DNA of 64,000 bases from Calditerricola satsumensis (GTDB lineage: Bacteria; Bacillota; Bacilli; Calditerricolales; Calditerricolaceae): the NCBI RefSeq assembly GCF_014646935.1, contig NZ_BMOF01000002.1, positions 1 through 64,000 on the forward strand, in the 5' to 3' direction. Numbering within the stretch: position 1 is the stretch's first letter; every line of letters begins with the position of its first letter. This document shows, one piece after another, positions 27,231-38,201 of the stretch. Made by a program: the position numbers and the translations under genes. The notes beneath the pieces are model-generated. The model made no database searches and had not been told where the DNA came from. It was given only the letters and a program-made list of their open reading frames with translations.

Positions 27231-27311
27231 TTATTTTTTGCCGAAAAGGCCCAACATCACCTTCACGAGTCCGCCCAAAAACCGCGGGAGTTTGATGGTG
27301 TAAAACCGCAC
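27231..27311 (-). CDS. spoVM: Stage V sporulation protein SpoVM (26 residues)
   Basis: A tiny gene easily missed. GTG 27311 to TAA 27231 encodes 26 residues including FYTIKLPRFLGGLVKVMLG, almost the B. subtilis SpoVM pattern (FYTIKLPKFLGG). SpoVM is an amphipathic helix that recognises the convex forespore membrane and anchors the SpoIVA coat base. AAGGAGGGG lies 5 bases before the start. It lies downstream of rpe on the same strand; thiN, which separates rpe and spoVM in B. subtilis, is absent. The upstream AT-rich stretch (about 27350-27375) may hold its sporulation promoter. Confidence 0.93.
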   Translation of the reverse strand: MRFYTIKLPRFLGGLVKVMLGLFGKK

Positions 27312-27400
27312 ACCTACCCCTCCTTGATCCCCTCCGTGATGACGGCACCTTCACGTTAGTAACAGTATATTCAGCCGGTGCCGAGACATGTGCGCAACAC

Positions 27401-28084
27401 TCAAGAAGGGGAGCGGAGGGCGACGCCTCGCTGTGCTTCGGCACGAATGGCGGCGATGGCCGCGCGGCGATCGGCGGCCCCGAAAACGGCTGACCCGGCG
27501 ACCAGCACATCGGCGCCGGCCTCGGCCACGTGACGCGCCGTTTGCGCGTTGATGCCCCCGTCCACCTCGAGGCGCACGTGCGAAAGGCCCCGTTCATCGA
27601 GCCAGCGGCGGACCGTGCGGATCTTGGCCAGCACGCCTGGAATGAAGGCTTGTCCCCCAAAGCCAGGGTTGACGGTCATGAGCAGGATCAGGTCAAGGTC
27701 TTCCAACAGGTAGGCCAGCGCTTCAGGCGGCGTCGCGGGGTTGATCGCCACGCCCGCCTTGGCACCGGCCTCCTTGATCTGGTGGACGACACGGTGCAGG
27801 TGGACGCAGGCTTCCTGGTGCACGGTGAGGATGTCGGCTCCCGCACGGGCGAACGCCGGAATGTACCGCTCCGGCTCTTCGATCATCAGGTGCACATCGA
27901 GGGGCAACGTCGTATGGGGCCGCAGCGCCTCGACGATCATCGGGCCGATCGTCAAGTTGGGCACGAAATGCCCGTCCATCACGTCCACGTGAATCCAATC
28001 GGCCCCGCCCGCCTCAACGGCCTTCACCTCTTCGGCCAGGCGGGCAAAATCGGCCGACAAGATTGACGGAGCCACAAGGATCAT
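27401..28084 (-). CDS. rpe: Ribulose-phosphate 3-epimerase
   Basis: 227 residues of a TIM barrel: APSILSADF at the start, [14 protein letters not shown] (metal-binding His/Asp), [18 protein letters not shown] and EVDGGIN. It interconverts ribulose-5-P and xylulose-5-P in the pentose phosphate pathway. GGAGG lies 8 bases before ATG 28084, and the rsgA stop is 2 bases upstream, so the two genes are an operon. Confidence 0.96.
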   Translation of the reverse strand: MILVAPSILSADFARLAEEVKAVEAGGADWIHVDVMDGHFVPNLTIGPMIVEALRPHTTLPLDVHLMIEEPERYIPAFARAGADILTVHQEACVHLHRVVHQIKEAGAKAGVAINPATPPEALAYLLEDLDLILLMTVNPGFGGQAFIPGVLAKIRTVRRWLDERGLSHVRLEVDGGINAQTARHVAEAGADVLVAGSAVFGAADRRAAIAAIRAEAQRGVALRSPS

Positions 28085-28086
28085 CG

Positions 28087-28968
28087 TCAGTACCTCCGCG
28101 CTTCTCTCTCGCGTATCTCGGTCAAAAAGGCCAGGTAGTGGCGATAGCGGGACGGGGGGATCTCCCCGAATTCCGCCGCGGTGCGCACGGCGCAGTCCGG
28201 CTCCTTCACGTGCAGGCACCCGCGGAACCGACAGCCTTCCGCTGCGCGGCGAATCTCCGGAAAGCAGGAGGCCAGCTCCTGCGAGGAAATGTCGAAGAAG
28301 TCGAGCTGGCTGAAGCCCGGCGTGTCGGCGACGAAGCCGCCGCCCGGCAGGCGGATCAGCTCCACGTGGCGGGTGGTGTGCCGCCCGCGGCCGAGCTTGC
28401 GGCTGATGGCCCCTGTCGGCAGATTGAGGTCCGGTATGAGGGCGTTGAGGAGGCTCGATTTGCCCACGCCGGACTGGCCCGCAAACACGCTGACGCGGTC
28501 CTTCAGGTGCGCGGCCACCTCGTCCAGGCCGCGACCGGTAACGGTGCTCGTGGCCACCACCGGATAGCCGGCCGGTTCATAGAGGCGCCGCACCGCGTCG
28601 ATTTCCTCCTCGTCGCCGGCCAAGTCCACCTTGGTCAGGACGAGAAGGGCATCAAGATTCGCCCGTTCCACGTGCACCAGGAACTTGTCGGCAAGCAGCG
28701 CGCTGAAGTCCGGCTCGCGAAGGGAAAAGACGAGCACTGCCTGTTCAACATTGGCGACGGGCGGACGGACGAGGGCGTTCTGACGCGGGGCCACCTCCGT
28801 CACCACGCCCTCGCCCGTACCGACGGGCTCAAATTCCACCCAATCGCCGACAAGGGGGGTGATGCCCTTTTTCCGAAACACCCCCCGTGCGCGGCACTGC
28901 CAGAGCTGGTGGCCATCGAAAACGGTGTAGAAACCGCCTACGGCCTTGACAATCCGGCCGGTTGCCAT
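28087..28968 (-). CDS. rsgA: Ribosome small-subunit assembly GTPase RsgA (YloQ)
   Basis: 293 residues: OB domain, then a circularly permuted GTPase with the G4-type TKVD before G1 GQSGVGKSS and G3 DTPGF, and a C-terminal zinc site (C-x7-C-x-H-x5-C in [14 protein letters not shown]). It checks and releases factors from maturing 30S subunits. It follows the prkC gene (41-base gap), the standard Bacillales arrangement. Confidence 0.95.
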   Translation of the reverse strand: MATGRIVKAVGGFYTVFDGHQLWQCRARGVFRKKGITPLVGDWVEFEPVGTGEGVVTEVAPRQNALVRPPVANVEQAVLVFSLREPDFSALLADKFLVHVERANLDALLVLTKVDLAGDEEEIDAVRRLYEPAGYPVVATSTVTGRGLDEVAAHLKDRVSVFAGQSGVGKSSLLNALIPDLNLPTGAISRKLGRGRHTTRHVELIRLPGGGFVADTPGFSQLDFFDISSQELASCFPEIRRAAEGCRFRGCLHVKEPDCAVRTAAEFGEIPPSRYRHYLAFLTEIREREARRY

Positions 28969-29009
28969 CGCATCACCTGCCTCGAACGGAGTCGTGCGGT
29001 ATCCGTATT

Positions 29010-30989
29010 TCAGGTTTTGTCGCTTTCGATCACGTCGCGGTAGCGGACCGTCTGGCGGTTGACCAGCCGGCCGTTTTGGTACACCTGGATCACCCCATCG
29101 GCATGGGGCGCAAGGATGAGCGGCACCTCAACGGTTTCCGGACGCGACACGGTGCGGCTGACCACGGTGAGCGGAACGCCGCGGGCATCCTGCACCTGGA
29201 CGGTGACATCGGCCTTGCCGCCCTCGGGCAGCACGAGCACCTCCTCCACCACTTCCACGGCGTCGTCCTTGAGTCCGCCGCTCACCCACACGTCCACCGA
29301 GGCTCCGGGTTGGACGTTGTCCCCCGCGTTGTATGGATACTGGCGAAACACCGTCCCCTTGGGCCAATAGCTGCGCTCCTCGCGTACGCTGCCGAGCTTG
29401 AGGTTGTGTTTTTGCAGCGTGGCCTCGGCTTCAGCCAAGGTCAGCCCGGCCAGCGACGGCATGGCGATCGTCTCCCGCCCTTTGCTCACGACGAGGCGCA
29501 CGCGGGTCTCCTGCGGAACCACCCGATCCCCCGGGGCCGGTTCCTGACGGATGACGTGGCCCGGCGGCACCTCGTCGCTGTACTCCTCGTCAACCGTCCG
29601 GCTCAAGAAGGCGGAAAGCAGCTGTTCGGCCTGGCTGCGCGGCATCCCGCGCACGTCCGGAATCTCCACTTTCTCGGGCCCCTGGCTGACATACAGGGTG
29701 ACGGTGCGCCCCTTTTTCACCACCATGCCGGCCGACGGTTCCTGGCGGATCACCACGTCGCGCTCCACTTCGTTGCTGGAGCGCGGCACCACGTCGGCGC
29801 TCAGCCCGGCCTCTTCCAGCTTCTTCTTGGCCAGGTTCACGTGCATGCCCTCGACACGCGGCACCGTCACGTCGGGCACAATCAACAGGCCCATGGCGTA
29901 GTTGAAGCCGAGCAGGCCAAACACGAGCCCGATGAAGATGGCCAGCGTCCACCCGAGGGCGCGCATAACCCGCTGATGCCGATTGGGCCCTTTCGCCGCC
30001 TCGGCGCGCGCCGCCCCGTCCGCCTCGTCGGCCCCCTCCCCGGATCCGCCCGGCGCGTCGTCGGAACGCGTGGGGACCGCCTCCACAACCCCGCCCACGA
30101 TGGGAAGGACTTTGGTTTCTTCCAGATCCTCCTCGTCGATCGGCGGCTCCCACACCGGCTCGTTTTGCCGCTCCGGCAACAGGGCCGTCTTCAGGTCCTC
30201 CAGCATCGCCTCGGCCGAGGCGTAGCGATGGCGCGGATTCTTGGCCAGCGCCCGCCGGACAACGTTCTCCAGGCTCTGCGGAATCTCGGGGCGAAGGCGG
30301 CGCGGGGGCACAAATTCGGCCTGCAAATGTTTGAGGGCCACGCTGATCGGCGAATCGCCGGTGAAGGGCACCTGACCGGTCAGCATCTCGTACAAGACGA
30401 CGCCAAACGAATAGAGATCGGACTTCTCGTCGGCAACGCCCCCACGGGCCTGCTCGGGCGACAGGTAGTGGACCGACCCGATCATCGACCCGGTGTGGGT
30501 AATCGTGTTGGCCGTTTTGGCCCGGGCGATGCCAAAATCGGTCACCTTCACCTCGCCGTGCTTGCCGATGAGGATGTTCTGCGGTTTGATATCGCGGTGA
30601 ACGATGCCGTTCTCATGGGCGTGGGCCAGGGCCGACAAGATCTGCACGCCGATGGCGACGGCCTCGTCAGGTGGCAGCGGCCCGCGGCGCTGGATGTACT
30701 CCTTCAGCGTTTCCCCGTGCACGCATTCCATCACGATATAGTGAATGTCGCCGTCTTGGCCCACGTCGTAGATGTTGACCACGTTGGGGTGACTCAGGCT
30801 GGCCACCGCGCGCGCCTCACGGTGAAAGCGACTGACGAAGTCGTCATCCTGGTCGTCTTGCTCGCGCAGCACTTTCACGGCCACGACGCGACCGAGCAGA
30901 TGGTCTTTGGCCCGATAGACGACGGCCATCCCCCCGCCGCCCAAGCGGGAGAGAATCTCGTACCGCCCGCCCAACACCTTGCCGATCAT
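29010..30989 (-). CDS. prkC: Serine/threonine protein kinase PrkC with PASTA repeats
   Basis: 659 residues: kinase domain (about 10-270) with GGGGMAVVY loop, VAVKVL Lys, HRDIKPQN catalytic loop and DFGIARA. A single TM helix (about 345-365) is followed by three extracellular PASTA repeats (start IVPDVTVPRVEGM, IPDVRGM, MPSLAGL) and a short extra C-terminal domain. PASTA kinases sense muropeptides or lipid II and control germination and growth. The start overlaps the prpC stop as ATGA. Confidence 0.95.
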   Translation of the reverse strand: MIGKVLGGRYEILSRLGGGGMAVVYRAKDHLLGRVVAVKVLREQDDQDDDFVSRFHREARAVASLSHPNVVNIYDVGQDGDIHYIVMECVHGETLKEYIQRRGPLPPDEAVAIGVQILSALAHAHENGIVHRDIKPQNILIGKHGEVKVTDFGIARAKTANTITHTGSMIGSVHYLSPEQARGGVADEKSDLYSFGVVLYEMLTGQVPFTGDSPISVALKHLQAEFVPPRRLRPEIPQSLENVVRRALAKNPRHRYASAEAMLEDLKTALLPERQNEPVWEPPIDEEDLEETKVLPIVGGVVEAVPTRSDDAPGGSGEGADEADGAARAEAAKGPNRHQRVMRALGWTLAIFIGLVFGLLGFNYAMGLLIVPDVTVPRVEGMHVNLAKKKLEEAGLSADVVPRSSNEVERDVVIRQEPSAGMVVKKGRTVTLYVSQGPEKVEIPDVRGMPRSQAEQLLSAFLSRTVDEEYSDEVPPGHVIRQEPAPGDRVVPQETRVRLVVSKGRETIAMPSLAGLTLAEAEATLQKHNLKLGSVREERSYWPKGTVFRQYPYNAGDNVQPGASVDVWVSGGLKDDAVEVVEEVLVLPEGGKADVTVQVQDARGVPLTVVSRTVSRPETVEVPLILAPHADGVIQVYQNGRLVNRQTVRYRDVIESDKT

Positions 30990-31741
30990 CGCGCCTCACC
31001 TCGATTCTCCCCCTGGTTGCGCAACACCACGACCGTGATGTTGTCGTCGCCGCCCGCTTCGTTGGCCCGCGACACGAGGCGGTCGACGGCTTCGGTTGCC
31101 GTTGGCGAGGAAGCGAGAATGGCCGAGAGGTCGTCTTCGGTCACCAGCGAGGAGAGGCCGTCGGAACAGAGGATGAGGGCGTCACCGCCTTGCCAGGTGA
31201 AGCGCGTGACGTCGACGCGCACCCCCGAATCGGTGCCCAACGCCTGGGTGAGCACATGGCGCTGGGGGTGATGCTCTGCCTCCTCGGGAGACAGGTGACC
31301 GTGCTTGACGAGTTCGTTGACCAGCGAATGGTCCTCCGTCAGGCAGACCACACGCCCGCCGGTCAGCTGGTACGCCCGGCTGTCGCCGACATGGGCCACC
31401 ACGCCACCTTCCACCCGGGCGATGGCCGCCACCACCGTCGTACCCATGCCGGCACACGCCGGATGGGCTCGCGCATGGGCGAACACGGCGTCGTTGGCGC
31501 GCAGGACCGCTTCGCGCAACGCCTCCCCGAGCTCATCCAGGGAGGCGCTTAGCAATGCGCGCATCTCGTGCACCACCGTCTCAACGGCGATCTGGCTGGC
31601 CACCTCCCCCGCCTGATGCCCGCCCATCCCGTCGGCCACCACGGCCAGCACCGTTCCCCCCTCGTCCACGACCAAGGCCGCGCGGTCTTCGTTGACGCGG
31701 CGAACCTGGCCGATGTCGCTCTTCCACGCGGCGTCGATCAA
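30986..31741 (-). CDS. prpC: PP2C-type protein phosphatase PrpC
   Basis: 251 residues with PP2C motifs VRRVNEDRAAL, VVADGMGGHQAGE, HVGDSRAYQL and GGDDNITVVVL (metal-binding Asp residues visible). It reverses phosphorylation by PrkC. The start is TTG at 31741 with AGGTGA 6 bases upstream, and the rlmN stop is 6 bases before it, giving a tight rlmN-prpC-prkC operon. Confidence 0.94.
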   Translation of the reverse strand: MIDAAWKSDIGQVRRVNEDRAALVVDEGGTVLAVVADGMGGHQAGEVASQIAVETVVHEMRALLSASLDELGEALREAVLRANDAVFAHARAHPACAGMGTTVVAAIARVEGGVVAHVGDSRAYQLTGGRVVCLTEDHSLVNELVKHGHLSPEEAEHHPQRHVLTQALGTDSGVRVDVTRFTWQGGDALILCSDGLSSLVTEDDLSAILASSPTATEAVDRLVSRANEAGGDDNITVVVLRNQGENRGEAR

Positions 31742-31747
31742 TTCGGG

Positions 31748-32818
31748 TCACCTCGCCCCTTCGACTGCGGCTTGGCGCCGTTTTTGCCGGTTGTGTTGGG
31801 CGCGCAGCTGACCGCACGCCGCGGCGATGTCGCTGCCGTGTTCGCGGCGAATGGTCGTCGGGATCCCGTGGCGCTGCAGGATGCGTTGGAAGCGGAAGAT
31901 TTCGTCGCGCGGGGTGCGAACGTACTGGCGCTCCGGCACATAGTTGACCGGGATCAGGTTGACGTGGCAAAGCAGGTCGCCCACGAGCCGGGCCAGCTCC
32001 TCGGCGTGCTCCGGCCGGTCGTTCACGCCGCCGAGCATGGCGTACTCAAAGGTGATGCGCCGCCCCGTCGTCTCGACATAGTAGCGGCAGGCCTCCATGA
32101 GCTCCGCCAAGGGGTAGCGGCGGTTGATGGGCATGATGCAGGAACGCAGCTCGTCGTTCGGCGCGTGCAAGGAGACGGCCAGCTTCACCTGCAGCTTGGC
32201 GTCGGCGAAATCGTAGATGCGGGGCACGATCCCGCTCGTCGACACGGTAATGTGCCGCTGGCCGATGTTGAGCCCCTTGTCGTGGTTGAGGATGGACAAA
32301 AAGGTCATGAGCGCCTCGTAGTTTTCGAAGGGCTCGCCGATGCCCATCACGACGACGTGGCTGGCCCGCTCCCCTTCGCGGTCGAGAAAGCGTTGCGCCT
32401 CCACCACCTGGGCGACAATTTCCCCCGCCGAAAGGTCGCGCACCTTCCCGCCAATGGTCGACGCGCAAAAGGTGCAGCCGATGCGGCAGCCCACCTGCGT
32501 CGTGACGCACACGCTGTTGCCGTAGCGGTGACGCATGATCACCGTCTCGATGGCGTTTCCGTCGCGCAGGGCGAAGAGGAATTTCACCGTCCCGTCCTTC
32601 GACACCTGGCGCTGGAGCTCACGAACCGCCGCCACGTCGAAGGTCTCGGCAAGTTTTTCGCGCAGCGCCTTGGGCAAGTTCGTCATCGCCGCAAAGGACG
32701 TCACGCGGTGGACGTAGAGCCATTCGTAAAGTTGCGTGGCCCGAAAGGCCGGCTCGCCCATGTCCACCAGGCGCTGGCGCAGCGCGTCATACGGAAGGTC
32801 ATACACCAAGGGGTTCAA
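31748..32818 (-). CDS. rlmN: 23S rRNA/tRNA adenine-C2 methyltransferase RlmN
   Basis: 356 residues of a radical-SAM methylase with the 4Fe-4S motif CRIGCTFC and the C-terminal catalytic cysteine in AAACGQL. It methylates A2503 of 23S rRNA and A37 of some tRNAs. The start is TTG 32818, overlapping the rsmB TGA as TTGA with AGGTGA upstream. Confidence 0.95.
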   Translation of the reverse strand: MNPLVYDLPYDALRQRLVDMGEPAFRATQLYEWLYVHRVTSFAAMTNLPKALREKLAETFDVAAVRELQRQVSKDGTVKFLFALRDGNAIETVIMRHRYGNSVCVTTQVGCRIGCTFCASTIGGKVRDLSAGEIVAQVVEAQRFLDREGERASHVVVMGIGEPFENYEALMTFLSILNHDKGLNIGQRHITVSTSGIVPRIYDFADAKLQVKLAVSLHAPNDELRSCIMPINRRYPLAELMEACRYYVETTGRRITFEYAMLGGVNDRPEHAEELARLVGDLLCHVNLIPVNYVPERQYVRTPRDEIFRFQRILQRHGIPTTIRREHGSDIAAACGQLRAQHNRQKRRQAAVEGAR

Positions 32819-34194
32819 TGCCGGTCACCTCGTTTTCGCAAGCGGGCCAAATAGAAGCCGTCGCTGCCGAAATGATGGGGCAGGATCTGCACGCCGCCGG
32901 TCTCGGGATCGATGCGGTCGGCCACGGCGGCCAGGCGCGCGGCCACCCCTGAAGGATCCGGCTCCATCTCGGGGTGATCGGCCAGGAAGGCGCGGATCTG
33001 CTCGCCGTTTTCGCGCGGCTCGACGGTGCAGGTGGTGTAGACGAGGACGCCGCCCGGCCTGAGCGCCCGCGCGGCAGCCTCCAACAGTTCCCGCTGCAAG
33101 GCGACGAGGGCGTCGATGTCCTCCGCCGTCTTGCGCCACTTGATTTCCGGACGGCGGCGGATCACGCCGTAGCCGCTGCACGGGGCGTCGAGCAGCACGG
33201 CGTCGAAGGCCTCCGGCCAGCGCATCCCGGCTTCACGCCCGTCGGCGCACACCGGGCGCACGATGCTTAGGCCAAGGCGCGCCGCGTTTTCGGCGATGAG
33301 CGGAAGTTTGTGTTCATGGTCGTCGACGGCCACCACTTCGCCCCGGTCGTCCATCCGCTCGGCCAGGTGCGTCGCCTTTCCGCCGGGCGCGGCGCACAGG
33401 TCAAGGACGCGCGCACCTGGCGCGGGGTCGAGAAGGCGGGCCGCCAGCATCGCGCTTTCGTCTTGCACGGTGATCCACCCCTCGCGATAGGGGGTGGAAC
33501 GGGCGACGTTTCCCGGCCCCCCGGTGAGGCGCAGCCCGTCCGGCGACAGGCGTGACGGGATCGCTTCCCAGCCCTCGGCAGCCAGGCGGGCGGCCGCCGC
33601 TTCCCGCGTCGCCTTCAAGCGGTTGACGCGGACGGCGACGGGTGCCGGCGCGTTGTTGGCCGCGCACATGGCCCGCGTCTCCTCCGGCCCGTACACCGCC
33701 TCCCAACGCGCGATGAGCGCCTCCGGATGGGACAGCTCGAGGGCTTTCCGCGTGAGCGCGGGCAGCTCGGGCGGAACGAGCAGCTGCTTCCCCTCGCGCA
33801 CCGCGCGGCGCAGCACGCCGTTGACCAGGGCGGCAATCCCTTTGTGCCCGCGCCGCTTGGCGATCTCCACCGCCTCGTGAACGACAGCGTGGTCGGGAAC
33901 GCGTTCCAGGTAGAAGAGCTGATACAGGCTGAGGCGCAGGAGCACCTTCACCCAGCGGGCCAGTTTCTCGATGGGCCGCTCGAGCATGCGGACAAGGGCC
34001 CAGTCGAGGGTGTTCTGCCGCTTGAGCGTGCCGTACACCAGTTCGGTCGCCAAGGCCTTGTCGCGCGGCGCGGTGCGCGGGAGCACGCGGTGAAGGGCCA
34101 AATTGCTGTAGGCCCCCTGGGCCTCCACGGCCACAAGGGCCTCGAGCGCCGCCTCGCGGGCGGTGAGCGTCGGCGCTTTCGCATCGATCGGCAT
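32815..34194 (-). CDS. rsmB: 16S rRNA (cytosine967-C5)-methyltransferase RsmB
   Basis: 459 residues: an N-terminal NusB-like domain (about 10-140) and a C-terminal methyltransferase with [16 protein letters not shown] (SAM site), DAPCSGYG and the second catalytic Cys in [14 protein letters not shown] 34194 (MPIDAK) is chosen for the GAGGGA upstream; ATG 34209 is possible. Open sequence further upstream has no similarity. 73 bases separate it from fmt. Confidence 0.94.
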   Translation of the reverse strand: MPIDAKAPTLTAREAALEALVAVEAQGAYSNLALHRVLPRTAPRDKALATELVYGTLKRQNTLDWALVRMLERPIEKLARWVKVLLRLSLYQLFYLERVPDHAVVHEAVEIAKRRGHKGIAALVNGVLRRAVREGKQLLVPPELPALTRKALELSHPEALIARWEAVYGPEETRAMCAANNAPAPVAVRVNRLKATREAAAARLAAEGWEAIPSRLSPDGLRLTGGPGNVARSTPYREGWITVQDESAMLAARLLDPAPGARVLDLCAAPGGKATHLAERMDDRGEVVAVDDHEHKLPLIAENAARLGLSIVRPVCADGREAGMRWPEAFDAVLLDAPCSGYGVIRRRPEIKWRKTAEDIDALVALQRELLEAAARALRPGGVLVYTTCTVEPRENGEQIRAFLADHPEMEPDPSGVAARLAAVADRIDPETGGVQILPHHFGSDGFYLARLRKRGDRH

Positions 34195-34267
34195 CGGGTC
34201 GTCCCTCATCTCGCGTCGGTCTGGGACTGCGGATGGGCGGTTGGGGTCGCCGTGCGGTCCGGCATGC

Positions 34268-35227
34268 TCATTCCGCTTCCATGCCGAGCCGCGTCCCCGG
34301 CGCCAGGACGGCGCGTCCAGCCCCGCGCAAATAGTGTGCCACCGGCATGCGCGTCTTACCGGCCGGCTGCACCTCTTCCAGAGCAAAGAGGCCGTCGCCG
34401 GTGGCCACCACCACCGCGCGTTCCTCCACGGCCACCACCGTACCCGGCGGCGCGTCGGCGCGACCGGGACGCGGCGTGCCCCACCACACTTTCAGCACCT
34501 GGCCGTCCGCCGTCGTCGTGTAGGCCACCGGCCAGGGATGAAGCCCGCGCACGCGGTTGTACACCGCTTCCGCCGGCGCCGTCCAGTCAATGCGCTCGTC
34601 GGCCCGCGTCAGGTTGGGGGCGTAGGTGGCCTGGGCGTGATCCTGCGGCTGCGGTGTGATCTCCCCGCGCAGCCACCGGGGCAGCGTCTCCAAAAGCAAC
34701 TGGGCTCCCGCGCGCGCCAGCTTGTCGTGCAGCGTGCCGGCCGTGTCGGTCCGCTCGATCGGCACGCGCACCTGGCTGAGGATGTCGCCGGCGTCGAGGG
34801 CTTCCGCCATCGTCATGATCGTCACGCCCGTCTCCGTCTCCCCGTTCAGGATGGCGCGATGGATCGGCGCACCGCCACGGTACTTGGGCAGAAGCGAGGC
34901 GTGCACGTTGAGGCAGCCCCGCGGCGGGGCCTCGAGGAGCGCCTTAGGCAGGATTTGCCCGTAGGCCGCCGTCACCACCACGTCGGGGCGGAAGGAGAGC
35001 ACCGCGTCCACGGCGGCCGGTTCGCGCAGCCTCTCCGGCTGCAGGACGGGAATGCCCGCGGCCTGTGCCCGCACCTTTACCGGCGGTGGCGTCAGCACCC
35101 GTTTGCGGCCCTTGGGGCGGTCGGGCTGCGTCACCACCGCCACGACTTCATAACCGGAGGCGAGCAGCGCTTCGAGGCTGGGTACGGCAAAATCGGGCGT
35201 GCCCATGAACACGACGCGCGCGCCCAC
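34268..35227 (-). CDS. fmt: Methionyl-tRNA formyltransferase
   Basis: 319 residues. It has [17 protein letters not shown] at the start and [20 protein letters not shown] with the catalytic Asn/His/Asp neighbourhood. It formylates initiator Met-tRNA; def, directly upstream, removes the group later. GTG start at 35227 with GAGGAAT just before it, 3 bases after the def stop. Confidence 0.96.
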   Translation of the reverse strand: MGARVVFMGTPDFAVPSLEALLASGYEVVAVVTQPDRPKGRKRVLTPPPVKVRAQAAGIPVLQPERLREPAAVDAVLSFRPDVVVTAAYGQILPKALLEAPPRGCLNVHASLLPKYRGGAPIHRAILNGETETGVTIMTMAEALDAGDILSQVRVPIERTDTAGTLHDKLARAGAQLLLETLPRWLRGEITPQPQDHAQATYAPNLTRADERIDWTAPAEAVYNRVRGLHPWPVAYTTTADGQVLKVWWGTPRPGRADAPPGTVVAVEERAVVVATGDGLFALEEVQPAGKTRMPVAHYLRGAGRAVLAPGTRLGMEAE

Positions 35228-35230
35228 GGC

Positions 35231-35728
35231 TCATTCCTCCTCGTCGGCCGCTTCGCCGCTGTGCTTGGCCAGCTCGTCCTTGTCGTACAGCCGCTCGGCG
35301 ATGTCGATGAACAGCCGGCCGTTAAGGTGGTCGACCTCGTGCTGCAGGGCGCGAGCCAGGAGGTCTTCCCCTTCCACGACGATCTCCTGACCGTGGCGGT
35401 TGAGGCCCTTCACCTTGCAGTATTTCGCCCGCCGCACGTCGCCGTACAGGCCGGGGATGCTGAGGCACCCTTCCGGCCCCACCTGTTCGCCGCTCATCTC
35501 CACGATTTCCGGATTGATGAGTTCGATCAGCCCGTCGCCGACATCGACGACGATGACGCGCTTGAGCACGCCCACTTGGGGGGCGGCCAGCCCCACCCCG
35601 TCCGCGTCGTACATCGTCTCCGCCATGTCGTCGAGGAGCTTGAGCACGTTGGGCGTGATCTTGGTGACCGGTTTGGCCACCTGGCGGAGCAGCGGATCGG
35701 GATGCTTCACGATCATGCGAATGGCCAT
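35231..35728 (-). CDS. def: Peptide deformylase
   Basis: 165 residues with all three motifs: [18 protein letters not shown] and QHEVDHLNG (Cys and two His bind the catalytic metal, Glu is the base). It removes the N-formyl group from new proteins. It carries a short acidic C-terminal tail ([10 protein letters not shown]) beyond the usual end. Confidence 0.96.
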   Translation of the reverse strand: MAIRMIVKHPDPLLRQVAKPVTKITPNVLKLLDDMAETMYDADGVGLAAPQVGVLKRVIVVDVGDGLIELINPEIVEMSGEQVGPEGCLSIPGLYGDVRRAKYCKVKGLNRHGQEIVVEGEDLLARALQHEVDHLNGRLFIDIAERLYDKDELAKHSGEAADEEE

Positions 35729-35756
35729 CGGCAGTCCTCCTCTCGCGCGCCGCCCG

Positions 35757-38201
35757 TCACCACAGGACCATGGGGTCGACGTCCACCGACAGGCCCACGC
35801 CCTGGGCGGACAGCGCGCGCTCCACTTCGGCCAGCACCGCTTTGACGGCTGGCTTCACGAGCGACTCATTCTTATATTTTAGCACGCATTGGAACCGGTA
35901 GCGATCGTTGACGCGCAGCACCGGCGAGGGGCTGGGGCCCAACACCTGGGCCGTGTCGTCCACGGCGCGGCGAATGCGCGCCGCCACGTCGCCGGCGGCC
36001 TTCTGCACCGCCCGGACGTCGCGGCCGGACAGGGTGAGCAGGATGAGCCGGGAAAAGGGCGGGTACATCCCCTTGCGCCGCACGGCGAGCTCCCGTTCGG
36101 CAAAGGCGGCATAATCGTGGGACTGGGCCAGCCGGATGCTGTAGTGCTCCGGCGCGTAGGTTTGCACGATCACCTCGCCCGGCCGCTCGCCCCGCCCGGC
36201 CCGCCCGGCCACCTGGGTGAGCAGCTGGAACGTCCGCTCGGCGGCGCGGAAGTCGGGCAGGCGGAGCAGCGTGTCGGCGGCGATGACGCCGACCAGCGTC
36301 ACGTTGGGGAAATCGAGCCCCTTGGCGATCATCTGCGTGCCCAGGAGCACGTCGGCCTCGCCGCTCCGAAAGCGGCCCAGCAGCACCTCGTGGGCCCCCT
36401 TGGCCCGCGTGGTGTCGACGTCCATGCGGATGACGCGGATGCCGGGAAAGGTGCGGGCGAGCGCCTCCTCGACGCGCTGCGTGCCCGCGCCGAAGTAGCG
36501 AACGTGCGGGCTTCCGCAGCTCGGGCAGCGCGCCGGCTCCGGTTCGGCGTGGCCGCAGGTGTGGCAGCGCAGCATGCGACCAGCCAAATGGTAGGTGAGG
36601 GACAGGTCGCAGTGTGGGCATTGGGCCACGTAGCCGCAGACGCGGCAGAGGACAAAGGTGGCGTAGCCGCGGCGGTTCAAAAAGAGCACCACCTGCTCGC
36701 CGCATGAAAGCCGCCGCTCGATCGCCTCCCGCAGGCGGCGGCTGAACATCGAGCGGTTGCCCGCGCGCAGCTCCTCGCGCATGTCGACCACCGTCACCGT
36801 CGGCAGCCGGCCGCCGCCGGGGCGCTCGGTCAGCACGATCCGCTCGATGCGGCCGCTCTTGCTGGCGGCGTAGGTTTCCAGCGCTGGCGTGGCGCTCCCC
36901 AGGACGAGGACGGCGCCGTGGCGCTCAGCCCGCCACCGCGCCACGGCGCGGGCGTGGTATTTAGGCTGTTCCTCCTGCTTGTAGCTCGTCTCGTGCTCCT
37001 CGTCGATGACGAGGAGCCCCAGCCGCGTGAAGGGGGCGAACACGGCCGAGCGGGCCCCCACGGCCACGTCCACCTCGCCGCGGCGAATCTTGCGCCACTC
37101 GTCGTACCGCTCGCCGACGGACAGGCGGCTGTGCAGCACGGCCACGCGCGCGCCGAAGCGCCCCTTGAAGCGCTCCACCATCTGCGGCGTGAGGGCGATC
37201 TCCGGCACGAGAACGATGGCCTGCCGCCCGCTTTCCAGCGTACGCGCGATGGCCTGGAGATAGACTTCCGTTTTGCCGCTGCCCGTCACGCCGTGCACGA
37301 GCAGCGTGTGCGGCTGCCCGGAGGCGAGGGCTTCGGAAATGCGACAAACGGCGGCCTCCTGCTGGGCCGTGAGGGGCGGTGGCGAAGAGGGGGCAAAGGA
37401 CGCCGCCGCGTAAGGGTCGCGGTAGACCTCCTCTTCCACCAGGTGCAAAAGCCCCTTCTCCACCAGCGCCGTGACCGCGCTGCGCGGCGCCCCCGCGGCA
37501 GCGAGCAGGTCGGCGAGCGTCGGCGGATGGGGCGCGGCCAGGAGGGCGTCGAGCACGGCGCGCTGGCGCACGGCGCGCGGAGAGAGGGCGTCGCGCGCCC
37601 GCCGAAGCGCCTCCGGATCCACAGCCGGCACCACGCGCGTCACCGTCTTGGTCCCCGCGCGGTCGACGGCGGCGTAGAACACGTCGAGGACGCCTTCCTC
37701 CACCCATCGCCGCATGAGCGCCGCCGCGCCGGGAAAGCGTTTCATCGCTTCGTCGAAGGTCAGATGGCCGCGGCGGCGGAGCGCCTCCACAAAGGCGGCC
37801 TCCTCGGCCGACGGCGCGAGGAGCGGCGGCGGCTCGCCGCGCAGGCGCAGGCGTTTCTCGGTGCGCGCCTTGAGCGCCGACGGAAGCATCGCCTGGTAGG
37901 CGGCACTCCGCGGGCACAGGTACGCCTCGGCCATCCACGCCCCCAGCGCCACCAGCTCCTCCGTCAGCGGCGGCTCGGGGTCGAGCACGGCGGCGATGGC
38001 CTTCAGCGCTTTGCCCGCCGCCTCCGTTTTCCCATCCGCCTCGTCGACGTCGACGACAAACCCGATCACCTGTCGCGGGCCAAAGGGAACGAGCACGCGG
38101 ATGCCGACGCGCACCAAAGGGGAAAGCGCCGGCGGCACGGCATAGTCGAAGGGGCGGTCCACCGCCGCTACGGGCACGTCGACGACGACGCGGGCGATCA
38201 T
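35757..38201 (-). CDS. priA: Primosomal replication-restart helicase PriA
   Basis: 814 residues: N-terminal 3'-DNA-binding domain, Walker [18 protein letters not shown] box in VIDEEHETS, two zinc sites ([13 protein letters not shown] and [17 protein letters not shown]) and helicase motif QVAGRAGRG. It reloads the replisome at broken forks. ATG 38201 overlaps the coaBC stop as ATGA, which rules out the longer open frame upstream. Confidence 0.96.
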   Translation of the reverse strand: MIARVVVDVPVAAVDRPFDYAVPPALSPLVRVGIRVLVPFGPRQVIGFVVDVDEADGKTEAAGKALKAIAAVLDPEPPLTEELVALGAWMAEAYLCPRSAAYQAMLPSALKARTEKRLRLRGEPPPLLAPSAEEAAFVEALRRRGHLTFDEAMKRFPGAAALMRRWVEEGVLDVFYAAVDRAGTKTVTRVVPAVDPEALRRARDALSPRAVRQRAVLDALLAAPHPPTLADLLAAAGAPRSAVTALVEKGLLHLVEEEVYRDPYAAASFAPSSPPPLTAQQEAAVCRISEALASGQPHTLLVHGVTGSGKTEVYLQAIARTLESGRQAIVLVPEIALTPQMVERFKGRFGARVAVLHSRLSVGERYDEWRKIRRGEVDVAVGARSAVFAPFTRLGLLVIDEEHETSYKQEEQPKYHARAVARWRAERHGAVLVLGSATPALETYAASKSGRIERIVLTERPGGGRLPTVTVVDMREELRAGNRSMFSRRLREAIERRLSCGEQVVLFLNRRGYATFVLCRVCGYVAQCPHCDLSLTYHLAGRMLRCHTCGHAEPEPARCPSCGSPHVRYFGAGTQRVEEALARTFPGIRVIRMDVDTTRAKGAHEVLLGRFRSGEADVLLGTQMIAKGLDFPNVTLVGVIAADTLLRLPDFRAAERTFQLLTQVAGRAGRGERPGEVIVQTYAPEHYSIRLAQSHDYAAFAERELAVRRKGMYPPFSRLILLTLSGRDVRAVQKAAGDVAARIRRAVDDTAQVLGPSPSPVLRVNDRYRFQCVLKYKNESLVKPAVKAVLAEVERALSAQGVGLSVDVDPMVLW

